From the NCBI GenBank assembly GCA_016285645.1, contig JAEERC010000071.1, positions 1 to 58,887 on the forward strand: 58,887 bases of DNA, given 5' to 3'. The notes under the pieces are model-generated. The model had not been told where the DNA came from and ran no database searches. It saw only the letters and a list, made by a program, of their open reading frames with translations. This document shows, piece by piece, positions 46,229 through 55,168 of this stretch; within the stretch, counting starts at the first letter, position 1; every line of letters begins with the position of its first letter. This stretch comes from Clostridiaceae bacterium. GTDB taxonomy: Bacteria; Bacillota; Clostridia; Oscillospirales; Acutalibacteraceae. Made by a program: the position numbers and the translations under genes.

Positions 46229-47482
46229 ATGAAAGCAGTTATTCTCGCAGGAGGGCTCGGCTCAAGAATGGGCAACGCCTTTCCCGGTCTGCCCAAGCCG
46301 ATGGTTCCGCTTTGCGGCAAGCCGGTTCTTGAACGCCAGATTGAAGCCCTGCGTAAAAACGGAATAGACGACTTTACGATTGTCACCTGCCTTCACCACG
46401 AGGTGATTGAGCGGTATTTCGGCTGTGGCGAAAAGTCAGGCGTGAACATAGATTTTTTTGTCGAATCCACGCCGCTCGGCACCGCGGGCGCTCTTTTCAA
46501 AATACGCCCCGAAAGCGATTTTCTGTTCTTGAACGGCGACCTGCTTTTTGATTTTGACCTTCAAAGGATGCGGGAATTCCATAAAAGCACCAACGCGCTG
46601 ATAACTCTTTTCACCCACCCGAACAACCACCCTGCCGACAGTTCGGTAGTTTTCGCGGACGGCAGCGGAAAAGTGACCGCTTTTTATGACAAAACCCGTA
46701 AACCTGAGAATTACCCGAATCTCTGCAACGCGGGGATTCAGATTGTTTCACCCGAAATATTCGATTATCTCAGTTTTGAATCCGCCGCGGATTTTGACGG
46801 CGATGTTGTCACCCCGCTTGTGAAAAGCGGAAGAATTTACTCCTACAAAAGCGCCGAATATGTTTTTGATATCGGTACGCCCTCACGCCTCGAAAAGGCG
46901 GAAAGCGACCTTGAAAACGGCATGGTAAAAAGCATTTTCAAAGAGAAGCGGAAAGCCGTTTTCCTCGACCGCGACGGCACAATTAATGTTCACCGTGATT
47001 ACATAACCGACCCCTCGCAGATGGAACTTCTCGACGGCGCCGCTCAGGCGATAAACAGATTTCACGAGCTCGGCTATCTTGTTATTGTAATTACAAATCA
47101 GCCCGTTGTCGCAAAAGGTATGTGCACTTTCGAAACCCTTAATCAGATTCACAACCGCCTTGAGATGCTGCTCGGCGAACAGGGCGCTTACCTTGACGGC
47201 ATCTATTTCTGCCCCCACCACCCGAAACGCGGGTTTGAGGGCGAGGTGAAGGAACTGAAAATCGAGTGCGACTGCCGCAAGCCCAAACCGGGTCTGATAC
47301 TTAAAGCCGCCCGCGATTTCAATATTGACCTCTCCGCTTCGTTTATGGCGGGCGACTCCGAGCGCGATGTGCTCGCGGGCATTAACGCGGGGTGCGAAAG
47401 CGTGTTCATAAACGAAAACGGCGAAACGGTTCAAAACGCGCCCGTGTACAAAAACATTTTTGAATTTTCACAGATATTATAA
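46229..47482 (+). CDS. Fused heptose-1-phosphate nucleotidyltransferase / heptose-bisphosphate phosphatase (HddC-GmhB)
   Basis: Bifunctional 417-residue protein. Residues 1-235: sugar nucleotidyltransferase with LAGGLGSRMGN, PKPMVPLCGKPVLE, FLNGDLLFDFD and CNAGIQ, like HddC. Residues 242-417: HAD-IIIA phosphatase like GmhB with Asp247 and Asp249 (FLDRDGTIN), ITNQPVVAKG, Zn ligands in CPHHP and CDCRKPKPG, and AGDSERDVLAG. It would dephosphorylate heptose 1,7-bisphosphate and then activate heptose 1-phosphate, most likely with GTP. With hddA upstream, only the isomerase GmhA is missing from the pathway in this window. Confidence 0.88.
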   Translation: MKAVILAGGLGSRMGNAFPGLPKPMVPLCGKPVLERQIEALRKNGIDDFTIVTCLHHEVIERYFGCGEKSGVNIDFFVESTPLGTAGALFKIRPESDFLFLNGDLLFDFDLQRMREFHKSTNALITLFTHPNNHPADSSVVFADGSGKVTAFYDKTRKPENYPNLCNAGIQIVSPEIFDYLSFESAADFDGDVVTPLVKSGRIYSYKSAEYVFDIGTPSRLEKAESDLENGMVKSIFKEKRKAVFLDRDGTINVHRDYITDPSQMELLDGAAQAINRFHELGYLVIVITNQPVVAKGMCTFETLNQIHNRLEMLLGEQGAYLDGIYFCPHHPKRGFEGEVKELKIECDCRKPKPGLILKAARDFNIDLSASFMAGDSERDVLAGINAGCESVFINENGETVQNAPVYKNIFEFSQIL

Positions 47483-47497
47483 TTTCCGGAGAATGAT

Positions 47498-48559
47498 ATG
47501 ACGGCTCTTATGTCAAAGGCAAAAGAGTATATTAAAGAGCAAAAGCTGTTCCTGCTTTTCTGGCTGCTTGTTTCAATAAAGGTCTATTTTGAAACGAGCG
47601 GCAGCGTAGCGCCCTTTTTCTCGGGTAAATTCTTTTGCTTTCTGTTCTTTGCCTTTGGCTTTGCGCTGCTTCTTTACACGGCACACATTTCATTCGGTGA
47701 GGAAAACAATAAAGCCGCGTTTTATTTCAGCGGAATTTCACTGTTTATATATTACTGCTGTTTTAATCAGACTCTCGCCTATTCAATGCAGAACGAAAAC
47801 TATATTTCGGCGGCTTTTCTTTTTATCGCGTTGGCTTTTGCGCCCGAACGCAAAGCATGCTTTTTCACGGTTCCCGCCTGCCTTATCGCTCTTTTTGTAA
47901 GCCCCGAAACATCAGCGCTCATTCTCCCGGCGGTTATCGGCGTTATATGTTTCGGCATTGAAAAACGAAAAAAAGATGAAAAACCAAACGGCAACAAAAG
48001 CGTTAAGAAAATCAAGAAGAATAAAAACAAATATAAAAAGAAAAAAGAGCAGTTAAATATTCTTGAAAGTATTATTTCAACGGTTTCAAAAATCCCGCCC
48101 GCAGTCAGCGCCGTTATTCTTGCGGTGTTGTTCGCGCTTTCGTTCGTTATTTACCGCGCGCGCAATCCGTACGATATTATGTTAAATGCGCAGACAGCTG
48201 CTCAGACGGGTACGGAGTTTATAAAAATCTTTGTTTTCTTTATGCCGTTTTATTTTCTTTCCCTGCTTTTGTGGATTTGTTTTATCAGGCAGAACCGCGG
48301 ATATATAAAAGAACTGCTTATCTGCGCCGCCGCATCCCTTGCCTGCCTTTCAATTCAGTTTGTTTTTCCGATGTCGCATATTACCGCGACGGGTTACATT
48401 TCCCTGCCTTTGATAATATCCCTTTCGGCTCACACTTTTATATTGAAGCATAAAAAAGAAACCGCCGGCGAAGTCTCGCGGGCAGTTAAAAAGTTTTCCT
48501 TCGCAGCAGCTGTGATTCTTATAATCACCGTCGGTGCCGGGCTTAAATATTTACGTTAA
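47498..48559 (+). CDS. Polytopic membrane protein with lysine-rich loop
   Basis: Integral membrane protein of 353 residues with roughly nine hydrophobic segments. A strongly basic cytoplasmic loop (about 155-185, with KKIKKNKNKYKKKKEQ) splits it into halves. No glycosyltransferase, flippase or polymerase motif is recognised, although its position at the end of a nucleotide-sugar operon suggests glycan export or assembly. It is richer in A+T than the genes before it. It is the last gene before a shared terminator. Confidence 0.7.
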   Translation: MTALMSKAKEYIKEQKLFLLFWLLVSIKVYFETSGSVAPFFSGKFFCFLFFAFGFALLLYTAHISFGEENNKAAFYFSGISLFIYYCCFNQTLAYSMQNENYISAAFLFIALAFAPERKACFFTVPACLIALFVSPETSALILPAVIGVICFGIEKRKKDEKPNGNKSVKKIKKNKNKYKKKKEQLNILESIISTVSKIPPAVSAVILAVLFALSFVIYRARNPYDIMLNAQTAAQTGTEFIKIFVFFMPFYFLSLLLWICFIRQNRGYIKELLICAAASLACLSIQFVFPMSHITATGYISLPLIISLSAHTFILKHKKETAGEVSRAVKKFSFAAAVILIITVGAGLKYLR

Positions 48560-48562
48560 AAA

Positions 48563-48592
48563 ACTCTCTGTAGATTTTACAGAGAGTCTTTT
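48563..48592. terminator. Shared terminator of the two convergent operons
   Basis: ACTCTCTGTA (48563-48572), loop GATTT, TACAGAGAGT (48578-48587), with A-rich and T-rich flanks that serve both strands. Confidence 0.85.
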
Positions 48593-49767
48593 TATATTAT
48601 TCTTGAAGCGTATATGATTGTGATATATCCGAAGGCGGCAAGCAGAACGGGATTTTTTGCGAAAAAGTCACTGATTTTTCCGAAGCCCTCGCATATTGCC
48701 TCGTTCCTGTCATATACAAGATACAATATTATCAGCGTCTGTGACATTACCAGGAGCGAAAACCAGCGTATATAGTCCGAGGAAACCACGCTTACCGCGA
48801 AAGGAACGATATTGAAGAGAACACACAGCACACAGGTTATTTTGCCGGGAAAATGATTTGCCTTTTTGAACGCGAAAAAATACACTGAGGAGAAAACGCT
48901 CATTATCGGCAGCATTGATGTCAGAAATGAAAAAAACTTTTTTGCGTTAAATTCGGAAATGTTTTCCGATGTGGCCTCCCGTATTATTCCCGAAAAAGTG
49001 TTAACTGTTTCATAGCGCGCCTTACCGTACATATAAAAGAGAGTCGGTCTTTGATCAACGGCAAGTTTGCTGTTTAAATATCTCTGCGCCTCTTCCATAG
49101 GCACGGTGACGGTTTTTGTGGCAAAAAACACAAAATAAATACCTGATAAAACAGACACCGCAATTGTAAGAACAAGCAGAGCGGTTGTTTTTTTATCCTT
49201 TGGATTATCTTCGGTTTTCATCATCATAACCGCAGCGAAAACGGGAAAAACGATAATCGCCGCCATATAGTGGTTGGCTATGCACAAAAACGAAAAAACA
49301 GGGAAGAGCCACCGCAGATACCTGTTTTTAAGGCAGGCGAGTGCGAGCAGGGTGAATATGAACCAGTAAATGTCGGTCATACCCAGCCAGTAAGCAAAAT
49401 AACCGAAGCCGACAGCCATCGCCATTACCATAAGCCCGGACAGGGCAACGGCATTTCGGTATTTTTCATCCGTTTTTTTAACAAGCGCGTTAAAAAGGAA
49501 TGCTGTGAGAAAAGCGGTGAATATATAAACATATGCACAGTAATCCGTCAGCCATTTTACAGTAAATGTTTTTTTGAAAACAGAGAGCACCGACCCTACA
49601 AGAAAACGCGAGCAGAATCCGAGACTGTAGTCGGGCAGATACAGAAGCAGACGGAAGTCGTTAAGACCCGCCTCGCTGTCGTATCTCGTAAGTCCGATTA
49701 CAAGCATCAGAAACAGGGCAACGAAGAAATATATATTGCTTTTTAAGAGTGACAGGTTTTTCTTCAT
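48592..49767 (-). CDS. Polytopic membrane protein of unknown function
   Basis: Membrane protein of 391 residues with about ten hydrophobic helices and no soluble domain. The N-terminal loop LNDFRLLLYLPDYSLGFCSRFLVGSV and a later outer loop (TVTVPMEEAQRYLNSKLAV) recall GT-C-like or O-antigen-type membrane proteins, but I cannot name a family. GCGGAG precedes the ATG. It is the last gene of the minus-strand operon, 12 bp after the fifth radical SAM gene, mirroring the membrane gene that ends the plus operon. Confidence 0.7.
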   Translation of the reverse strand: MKKNLSLLKSNIYFFVALFLMLVIGLTRYDSEAGLNDFRLLLYLPDYSLGFCSRFLVGSVLSVFKKTFTVKWLTDYCAYVYIFTAFLTAFLFNALVKKTDEKYRNAVALSGLMVMAMAVGFGYFAYWLGMTDIYWFIFTLLALACLKNRYLRWLFPVFSFLCIANHYMAAIIVFPVFAAVMMMKTEDNPKDKKTTALLVLTIAVSVLSGIYFVFFATKTVTVPMEEAQRYLNSKLAVDQRPTLFYMYGKARYETVNTFSGIIREATSENISEFNAKKFFSFLTSMLPIMSVFSSVYFFAFKKANHFPGKITCVLCVLFNIVPFAVSVVSSDYIRWFSLLVMSQTLIILYLVYDRNEAICEGFGKISDFFAKNPVLLAAFGYITIIYASRII

Positions 49768-49779
49768 TTTTACTCCGCT

Positions 49780-51258
49780 TTATTTAAACTTGACTCCGTA
49801 TTCTCTTGCTGTCTTTCTGAAAAAATGCGAGTAATAAAAGACGGTACAGAACTGCCTTATTGAAACCATGCTGCCAAACACAAAGCCTTTGAGGCCGTGC
49901 CTGAAAATACGGTTGAATGTATCGCTTGCCATTTTCTTGATAATTCCGAAACTGTCGCCGTTTACGGAATCTCTTCGTGAAAACGCTTTCCACTGATAGC
50001 AAAAATGCAATACTTTAAGGTCCCGTGACTTAACCGCGGAAAGATTGACCGGTATGTTTTCACCGCCGTTGCCTTCTATTTCTTCGGCAATTCTTTTGAA
50101 GGTCCGCGGGAATTTATATACACTTGACGCCTCTGCCTCAGCGAGTATTTCGGTGTTTGGCAGAGGTATAAGAATATTGATTAAGGTGAGGCTGGCGTTT
50201 ATCTTTTCGGCAAACTCCACCGTTCTTCTGACTTCCTCCTTTGTTTCACCGGGGAAGCCGATAATAAATGAGGCCTGCACGGTTATTCCCGCGTTCTCAC
50301 ACCACCTGACGGTCTCTTCCGCTATGTCAATATCAATACTTTTTTTGATGCTTTTTATTCTTTCTTTTGTGGCACTTTCAATGCCGAAAAGAATCCATCT
50401 GCAGCCCGCTTTGTACATAAGCTTCACATCGTCCTCGTTGAGCACGCCCAGACGCATCTGGCAGCCCCAGACAATACCTGTGTTTTCTTCAATCAGACGG
50501 TTGCAAAGCTGAGTGCGCAGTTCCCTGTTCGGGCACCACAGTTCGTCGGAAAAATACACTCCGTCCATTCCGTAGTTTTTTGTAAGGTATAAAATGTCAC
50601 GCATAACCTGTTCAGGTGCGCGGCATCTGTTTTTGCCCTGGTGAAAATGTCTGTTGGAGCAGAAAGTGCAGTTTGCGGGGCAGCCCTTTGAGGCATAGAG
50701 ATAAAGCATTTTACTGCAATTAAAGAACGTGGAAAAATAGGTTTCGGGATTAATCAAAGTCCAGTCTATGTCGGGGAATTCTTTTAAATCCGCAACGGGC
50801 CTTACGGGGGTTTTAACAAGTTTTCCGTCTCTTTTATAAATCAGCCCGTTTACAAGAGAAATGTCGCCGCCGTTTTCAAGCGTGTCGGCAAATTCCTTCC
50901 AGGTTATTTCACCCTCGCCGTCAATTATATAATCGGGGTTTGCCTTTTCCATAACAAGGTCGGGCAGGGCGCTTGCCGCCTGACCGCCCCACACAACAGG
51001 GCAGTTAAAGCGAGCGTGTAACTCATCGGTTACCTTTTTTGCATCCATACTGCTTGAAAAAGACATTGCGGAAATACCGATAATATCAGGCTTGAAGTTT
51101 TTGACGGCTTGCGTGAGACTGCCTTTTTCGCTTCTCTCAAAAATAATCGCTTCATGCCCGTTTGCGTTGAGATATGATGCTATTGACAAAAGCCCAAGCG
51201 GCACCGACGGCATTCTTTGATAAACGGGAAACTTCGGGTTGATAAGCAGAATTCTCAT
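49780..51258 (-). CDS. B12-binding-type radical SAM protein (BchE-like class)
   Basis: Radical SAM protein of 492 residues, distinct from the four paralogs. Residues 1-130 are a cobalamin-binding-like Rossmann domain (RILLINPKFP, IGISAMSFSSS, VVWGGQAAS, IIDGEGE). The cluster site is KGCPANCTFC (Cys193, Cys197, Cys200), then YFSDELW, FGIESATKERIKSIKKS and IIGFPGETKEEV. The ~110-residue C-terminal part is basic and aromatic, as in enzymes acting on membrane or lipid substrates. Probably a methyltransferase or cyclase of class B type; substrate unknown. Its ribosome site GGAGGTA lies in the end of the preceding gene. Confidence 0.83.
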   Translation of the reverse strand: MRILLINPKFPVYQRMPSVPLGLLSIASYLNANGHEAIIFERSEKGSLTQAVKNFKPDIIGISAMSFSSSMDAKKVTDELHARFNCPVVWGGQAASALPDLVMEKANPDYIIDGEGEITWKEFADTLENGGDISLVNGLIYKRDGKLVKTPVRPVADLKEFPDIDWTLINPETYFSTFFNCSKMLYLYASKGCPANCTFCSNRHFHQGKNRCRAPEQVMRDILYLTKNYGMDGVYFSDELWCPNRELRTQLCNRLIEENTGIVWGCQMRLGVLNEDDVKLMYKAGCRWILFGIESATKERIKSIKKSIDIDIAEETVRWCENAGITVQASFIIGFPGETKEEVRRTVEFAEKINASLTLINILIPLPNTEILAEAEASSVYKFPRTFKRIAEEIEGNGGENIPVNLSAVKSRDLKVLHFCYQWKAFSRRDSVNGDSFGIIKKMASDTFNRIFRHGLKGFVFGSMVSIRQFCTVFYYSHFFRKTAREYGVKFK

Positions 51259-51259
51259 A

Positions 51260-53203
51260 TCATACCTCCGTGTTCCGTTTTACTTCCGGCGAATAGCAAC
51301 TGCTTGAAAGCAGACTTCTCGCGTAGTTTCTGCCGTACCATACTATTTCCTTTGAATACTCGAAAAGATCTTTGACATCCCATTTGTCATGGGCGGTGAG
51401 TTTCGTTTTAACCTTTTCAAGCGGCTTGTACTCGTCAATATAAATATTCTGGAAATAGTCGTAAAAATCATAGTCCGAAACTATTTCCTTCTCTCCGCTC
51501 TCCGAGGGCTTTTTGACAATGTCATACTGGTACCTGAGCAGTGCGGCTTTTATTTCACCGTCAAGATTGAAGCTGTTTAAGAAGCGGCCGATTTCCTCAT
51601 AGAAGCCGTCAATTTCAAGTATGCATTTAAGGAAATACACTTCCTCAAAACGCCAGGATATTTTGCCGAACGGCTCGCACGGCACCACCCAGGGATTGCT
51701 GTTGTCGGTAACTCCGCGGGAGTAGTCTCTTATCAGATTGAAAATGCCGCTGCACACTCGGTTGTTTTCATCCTGTGAAAAGCGCACGAAGGCGTCATAA
51801 AAATCCTTGTACGAAATACCCGTTTCGTTTACTGTGTAAACCGCGACGCACCTGAGGAGTCCCATGTTGTGAAGCGCCTGAATCATTGTGGAATAGACTA
51901 TGCAGTAAACCCAGTCGTCAACGCTCAAGGTATCCGTCTCGATTATAAAGCGCGAGTATTCCTTTATTTCGTGGCTCTCGGCGCTGTTGTCGACGTGAAC
52001 CGCGTCGAACGGCGTTTTTATTGATTTTATGCCGAATTTTTCAATGTATTCGGGTGAGCCCATCTGCGAATTGGGAAGAAGCTCACAGGGGTAAACAAAT
52101 ATGGAGTCGTGCTGACCGCATTCAATAAGACTGCAAAGTCCCTCAACAAAACTCTCCCTGGTCTCGCCGGGCAGGCCGAGAATCAGTTCGGAAAAAGTAG
52201 CGACCTTGTCCTTGTTGTAAAGGCGCATAAGTTTTTTGAAGTTTTCAACGGGAATATTTTTCCTGTTTATATTGTCAAGCACCGGCTGCGACATGCTCTG
52301 GAAAGAGAGAGTTTGCGCCTTGTCAAGCCCGTAGATATTGAACTTTCTGCCTATCATCTTTACAAAGTCCGTGCGGTTTTTGGTAAAGCAGACTCTGAAA
52401 ACCTTCGGGTAGCCCGTAGTGACCTTCAGGTTTATTATATAATCGGCTATTTCGTTGTCGCGGTCAAACAGACCGAAGTTCGCGTCACAGCAGAAAATAT
52501 ACTCAATCTTATGCTCACTTATCCAGTCAAACTCCGCCTTTACTCTCTCAATCGGGAAAAGGCGAACCCTCATATTAAGCGAGCCCCAGTCGCAATAGGC
52601 GCAGTTGTTCGGGCAGCCGCGGTTTGTTTCAACAAGAGCCGAAAAATTGTAGTTCTCTTTAAGAATATCGTCAAACACGCCCGTAAGATACGGCGAGGGG
52701 AAATCCTTTAAGCAGTGGCGGCTGAAAGCGGTCTGAACATACTCGCCGTCCCGCTTGAAGGATATATTGTCAATGTCGTCAAGCGCCCTGCCATCGAGCA
52801 GGTGAAGAAGCAGTTCCCTGAAGGATTCCTCACCCTCGCGGTAGCAGAGAATGTCTATCGCCGGGCACTCGTCAAAAGCCGTGAAATCGGGCGCTACATT
52901 GTGACCGCCGAAGCAGATTACCGTTTCGGGGTATTTCTTTTTTATCTGAGCGGCGAGCGCCTTGTTGTATTCGTAGTTCCACACATAGCACGAAAAACCG
53001 ACAAAGAACGGGTCTTCGAGCGAATCGACGGCATCGGCTATGTTCTCCCTTGTGAATATGATTCTTTTGAGGTCGTAGTTCCGGCGTATGGTTTCGTCAT
53101 CCCAGGCGTAGGCGGCAAGGCAGCCCGCGGCATAGGGAAGATAGACGCTCTTGACGCCTTCGCCGTAGGTATTGCTCGCCTGCACGAGATAGACATTTTT
53201 CAT
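51260..53203 (-). CDS. Radical SAM protein, ~640-residue paralog family, copy 2
   Basis: Paralog of the gene at 42450, 647 residues. The N-terminal Rossmann part has VGFSCYVWNYEYNKAL and ICFGGHNVAPDF. Cluster site ETNRGCPNNCAYCDWG (Cys197, Cys201, Cys204), FCCDANFGLFDRD, ELILGLPGETRESF, and the shared C-terminal region with KKPSESGEK, YDFYDYF, LEK and EIVWYGRNYA. ATG at 53203 aligns with the other copies (MKNVYLVQ) and has AAAGGAG nine bases upstream; the longer reading does not. It lies between copy 3 and the 492-residue radical SAM gene. Function unknown. Confidence 0.85.
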   Translation of the reverse strand: MKNVYLVQASNTYGEGVKSVYLPYAAGCLAAYAWDDETIRRNYDLKRIIFTRENIADAVDSLEDPFFVGFSCYVWNYEYNKALAAQIKKKYPETVICFGGHNVAPDFTAFDECPAIDILCYREGEESFRELLLHLLDGRALDDIDNISFKRDGEYVQTAFSRHCLKDFPSPYLTGVFDDILKENYNFSALVETNRGCPNNCAYCDWGSLNMRVRLFPIERVKAEFDWISEHKIEYIFCCDANFGLFDRDNEIADYIINLKVTTGYPKVFRVCFTKNRTDFVKMIGRKFNIYGLDKAQTLSFQSMSQPVLDNINRKNIPVENFKKLMRLYNKDKVATFSELILGLPGETRESFVEGLCSLIECGQHDSIFVYPCELLPNSQMGSPEYIEKFGIKSIKTPFDAVHVDNSAESHEIKEYSRFIIETDTLSVDDWVYCIVYSTMIQALHNMGLLRCVAVYTVNETGISYKDFYDAFVRFSQDENNRVCSGIFNLIRDYSRGVTDNSNPWVVPCEPFGKISWRFEEVYFLKCILEIDGFYEEIGRFLNSFNLDGEIKAALLRYQYDIVKKPSESGEKEIVSDYDFYDYFQNIYIDEYKPLEKVKTKLTAHDKWDVKDLFEYSKEIVWYGRNYARSLLSSSCYSPEVKRNTEV

Positions 53204-53228
53204 TTCCCGGCACTCCTTTCTCAAAAAA

Positions 53229-55148
53229 TCAGTATTCTATGGTAACATCGCGTTTGGCCCTGACGATAATTGTGTCGCCCCTGCGCTTTGCGTAGAGCAT
53301 AACCTTTACCGCGTAATCCTTCCAGTCATAAACGGGTTCGGGTATTGTGACCGTAATTTTGTTGTGTTTCTTTTCAAGCGGGCTGTAACTGAAGGATAAA
53401 ATATGCCTGAAATATTCATAGAAATCGTAAGCGAATTCCTCCGCCACGGTTTCCTGACCGGGCTTGCGTATTACGAATTTCTGGTATTTCACAAGTTCCC
53501 CGTATATTTCCGGCTCCAGATTGAACCTGTCAAGGAAGGGCATTATCTCCTCCCAGAATCTGTCAAAGCCGTAAACAAGCTCAAGGAAAAGTCCCTCCTC
53601 GGTAAACCAGCCGAGTTCGCCGAATTTTTTATCCGTATAGGTCCATTCGCCCGTTTCGCAGTCGCTGAGAATATCCTTTATTTTCATCATCATTTCATAA
53701 AGCAGCGTGCCTTTTGCGCTTATGGAATACTCGAGCAGCGACATATAAAAATCAAGGTAGGAAATATTTTTTTCGTGTCTGAGATAAAGCGCGAAAAATT
53801 CCAGCAGACCGATGTGGTGAAACGCCTGAAGAATTGTGGAGAACATCAGCGATTTGACCATCATTTCACGCGGCATGCTCGCAGTTTCAATCACGAGCTG
53901 AACATATTCGGTTATTTCCTTCGCCTTCGGCTCGGAGGCGTGAAGGTGGTTCATCGGCACCGTTGTAGTTTTTATGCCGAACTTTTCGCGGTATTCCTTA
54001 CTGCCCAGGCGCGAGTTGCAGTAGACCTGGCAGCTGTAAACCGTAAGGGCGCTGTGCTGCCCCGCCTCCATGAGATCGCAAAGCCCCTTGCAGAAGCTTT
54101 CAAATGTCTCGCCCGGCAGACCGAGAATCATTTCGGTATATGTGGGAATGCCCGCCGAGTTGTATCTTTTGGCTATATCCGCGAACGCTTCAAGGGTGAA
54201 GTTCTCGCGGTGAACGTTTTTGAGCGTTTCGGGATTCAAAGACTGGTAGGCGAGCGAAGCCGCCTTGTTTATCTTGTGGTCGTAGAAAAGTTTGTTTATT
54301 TCAAAAACCGTGTCGTTGCTGTTTTTTGCGTAGCAGGCGCCGAATATGTGCGGGTAGCCCGTTCTCTGCCTTATTTCGGTAACTATCTTCGCTATTTCAA
54401 GGTCCCTTTTGAAAATGCCGAAGTTTGAGTCGGCGCAGAATATGTATTCCACCCTGTGCGCCGCCATCCATTCAACCTCGTCCCTGATTTTTTCAATCGG
54501 GAATTTTTTTATTTTCGGGCTGAAGCACCAGTCGCAGTAGGAGCACTGATAGGGGCAGCCTCTGTTTGTTTCGCATATTCCGCAGAATACCGTGTCGGGC
54601 TCTTTTTTTATTATTTCGTCAAATGTGCCCGAGAGATAGGGGGAGGGGTAGTCGTCAACACTCTCATAGTATTTGTAAGCGTTCTTTACGCTTCTGCCGT
54701 CTTCATTGCGCCACGAAATGTTTTCAACATCCGCCATATTCCCCTTGCCGGCGTAAGCGCACAGAACCCCGTAAAACGGCTCCTCGCCCTCGCCGTGGAT
54801 GAGAATATCCACAAAATCGTTGTTGTCCAGAAGGTCGTTGTTGTCGGGAACATTGTGACCGCCGTAAAGGATTACGCAGTCGGGGTAGCGCTCCTTGATA
54901 AGCTTTGAGAGCACCTTATTGTATTCCTGAGTCCAGTTCGAGCAGGAAAAAGCGACAAGGAACGGGTCAATTATTTGTTCTATGACCTTGCAGGGCTCCT
55001 CACGCCTGTAAACAAAGCCCGCAAGGCGGTAGTTTTCCTTTATAAAATCGTGCCTGAAAGCGTAGGCGGCAAGGCAGCCCGTAGCGTAGGGGAGGTAAAC
55101 GGACGCGCCGTAGTTGAGACCTGCCTGAATGAAATATATGTTTTTCAT
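53229..55148 (-). CDS. Radical SAM protein, ~640-residue paralog family, copy 3
   Basis: Paralog of 639 residues. MKNIYFIQAG start, VAFSCSNWTQEYNKVL, LYGGHNVPDNN, cluster site CETNRGCPYQCSYCDWC (Cys198, Cys202, Cys205), FCADSNFGIFKRD, EMILGLPGETFESF. The C-terminal region carries RKPGQETVAEEF, YDFYEYF, LEKK and VMLYAKRRGD. Cys after CDW is shared with copy 1, whereas copies 2 and 4 have Gly, splitting the set into two pairs. GGCGGTG precedes the ATG; the gene follows copy 4 by about 20 bp. Confidence 0.85.
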   Translation of the reverse strand: MKNIYFIQAGLNYGASVYLPYATGCLAAYAFRHDFIKENYRLAGFVYRREEPCKVIEQIIDPFLVAFSCSNWTQEYNKVLSKLIKERYPDCVILYGGHNVPDNNDLLDNNDFVDILIHGEGEEPFYGVLCAYAGKGNMADVENISWRNEDGRSVKNAYKYYESVDDYPSPYLSGTFDEIIKKEPDTVFCGICETNRGCPYQCSYCDWCFSPKIKKFPIEKIRDEVEWMAAHRVEYIFCADSNFGIFKRDLEIAKIVTEIRQRTGYPHIFGACYAKNSNDTVFEINKLFYDHKINKAASLAYQSLNPETLKNVHRENFTLEAFADIAKRYNSAGIPTYTEMILGLPGETFESFCKGLCDLMEAGQHSALTVYSCQVYCNSRLGSKEYREKFGIKTTTVPMNHLHASEPKAKEITEYVQLVIETASMPREMMVKSLMFSTILQAFHHIGLLEFFALYLRHEKNISYLDFYMSLLEYSISAKGTLLYEMMMKIKDILSDCETGEWTYTDKKFGELGWFTEEGLFLELVYGFDRFWEEIMPFLDRFNLEPEIYGELVKYQKFVIRKPGQETVAEEFAYDFYEYFRHILSFSYSPLEKKHNKITVTIPEPVYDWKDYAVKVMLYAKRRGDTIIVRAKRDVTIEY

Positions 55149-55168
55149 GTCCGTTCACCGCCTTTCTT

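Noticed and set aside
52109-54908. Several plus-strand open frames opposite the radical SAM paralogs
   Set aside because: They mirror the conserved paralog genes and recur at equivalent places because the paralogs are similar; no ribosome sites support them.
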